Shown in pieces: positions 31,281 through 31,468 of a stretch of 31,468 nt of DNA; position 1 is the first letter of the stretch, and each line of letters opens with the position of its first letter. A program made the translations under genes and the position numbers. Under the pieces are notes generated by a model. The model saw nothing but the letters and a program-made list of their open reading frames with translations, ran no database searches and had not been told where the DNA came from. The stretch is from an uncultured Eubacteriales bacterium (lineage in GTDB: Bacteria; Bacillota; Clostridia; Oscillospirales; Oscillospiraceae): assembly GCA_902475435.1 (NCBI GenBank), contig CABRZL010000018.1, positions 1 to 31,468 of the forward strand, in the 5' to 3' direction.

Positions 31281-31468
31281 GTGGAAGAATCTCAGAAACA
31301 ACCACGTCGGCAGACGACTAGACGTCAAGCTGCGCAGCGGCGACGTATGCATAACGTCCTTTTGGCTTTTGTATTCCTTTTGATTGTCCTGCTGTTTTTA
31401 TTGATTAACCTGTTTACACGTGATCGAGAGTTTTCAGAATCCGAGAACCGAAATCTCAGCCAAAAGCC
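31281..31468 (+). CDS. DHHW family protein (3' end cut by window edge)
   Basis: The first 62 residues are visible. A very basic start (about 20 residues rich in Arg/Gln) is followed by a single transmembrane segment (VLLAFVFLLIVLLFLLINLF) and then REFSESENRNLSQK, the conserved entry motif of DHHW proteins, which resemble AlgX/AlgJ-like acetylation accessory proteins. The GTG at 31281 is chosen: AGGAGG lies 8 nt before it and the frame matches the family, whereas the ATG at 31276 opens a different frame with no family match. It starts 13 nt after the MBOAT gene and completes the O-acylation gene set. Confidence 0.85.
   Translation, partial: MEESQKQPRRQTTRRQAAQRRRMHNVLLAFVFLLIVLLFLLINLFTRDREFSESENRNLSQK

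Noticed and set aside
1..31468. CRISPR array, rRNA genes or insertion sequences
   Set aside because: I saw no regularly spaced repeats, rRNA segments or transposase motifs on reading the window.

Overview
The window looks like chromosome from an anaerobic, Gram-positive, gut-type Clostridia, most likely in or near the Oscillospiraceae. The placement is inferred. It rests on AGGAGG-type ribosome binding sites and TTGACA/TATAAT promoters, YolD and DUF4358 proteins, an [FeFe]-hydrogenase maturase, a proofreading-deficient Pol I of Firmicutes type, and two large FMN/Fe-S/FAD ene-reductases. I saw no phage structural genes, transposases, rRNA or CRISPR array.

Layout. (1) 1-5744: two MATE exporters on the minus strand, the first ahead of a HAD phosphatase cut by the window edge, with a small ferritin-like helical protein and a large solute-binding lipoprotein that has no permease beside it. 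(2) 5845-11287: a plus-strand housekeeping run with a THUMP-type 23S rRNA methyltransferase, polA, rimI and tsaD. tsaD is broken near its 3' end by a short frame-shifting deletion. (3) 11288-12405: gene-poor DNA with a cluster of DnaA boxes, tRNA-Thr(CGT) with its own promoter and terminator, and a perfect 34-bp palindrome. (4) 12406-14334: an Old Yellow Enzyme/2,4-dienoyl-CoA-reductase-like flavoprotein. (5) 14576-17635: a damage-response-like cassette, in which an S24/LexA-like repressor is divergent from a UmuC-type polymerase, a YolD protein and a small third protein. (6) 17791-22673: a complete livKHMGF branched-chain amino acid ABC importer on the minus strand. (7) 22861-25439: a PAP2 phosphatase and a second OYE-family flavoprotein. 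(8) 25630-26928: an AraC-type DNA-binding domain fused to an aminoglycoside-phosphotransferase-like kinase, with a strong internal start for the kinase alone. (9) 27056-28270: hydF. (10) 28409-31468: an envelope O-acylation operon of SGNH hydrolase, DUF4358, MBOAT acyltransferase (frame-shifted) and DHHW protein (cut by the window end).

How the parts fit. The liv operon imports amino acids. The two ene-reductases could use unsaturated carboxylates, acyl-CoAs or steroid-like enones as electron sinks, and hydF implies hydrogen metabolism elsewhere in the genome. The most unusual points are the AraC-kinase fusion with an internal start, opposite a near-ideal promoter for an ene-reductase; the atypical active-site motifs of both ene-reductases; the three-gene translesion cassette; the DnaA-box cluster away from dnaA; and two conserved genes disrupted by deletions of the same reading-frame class.
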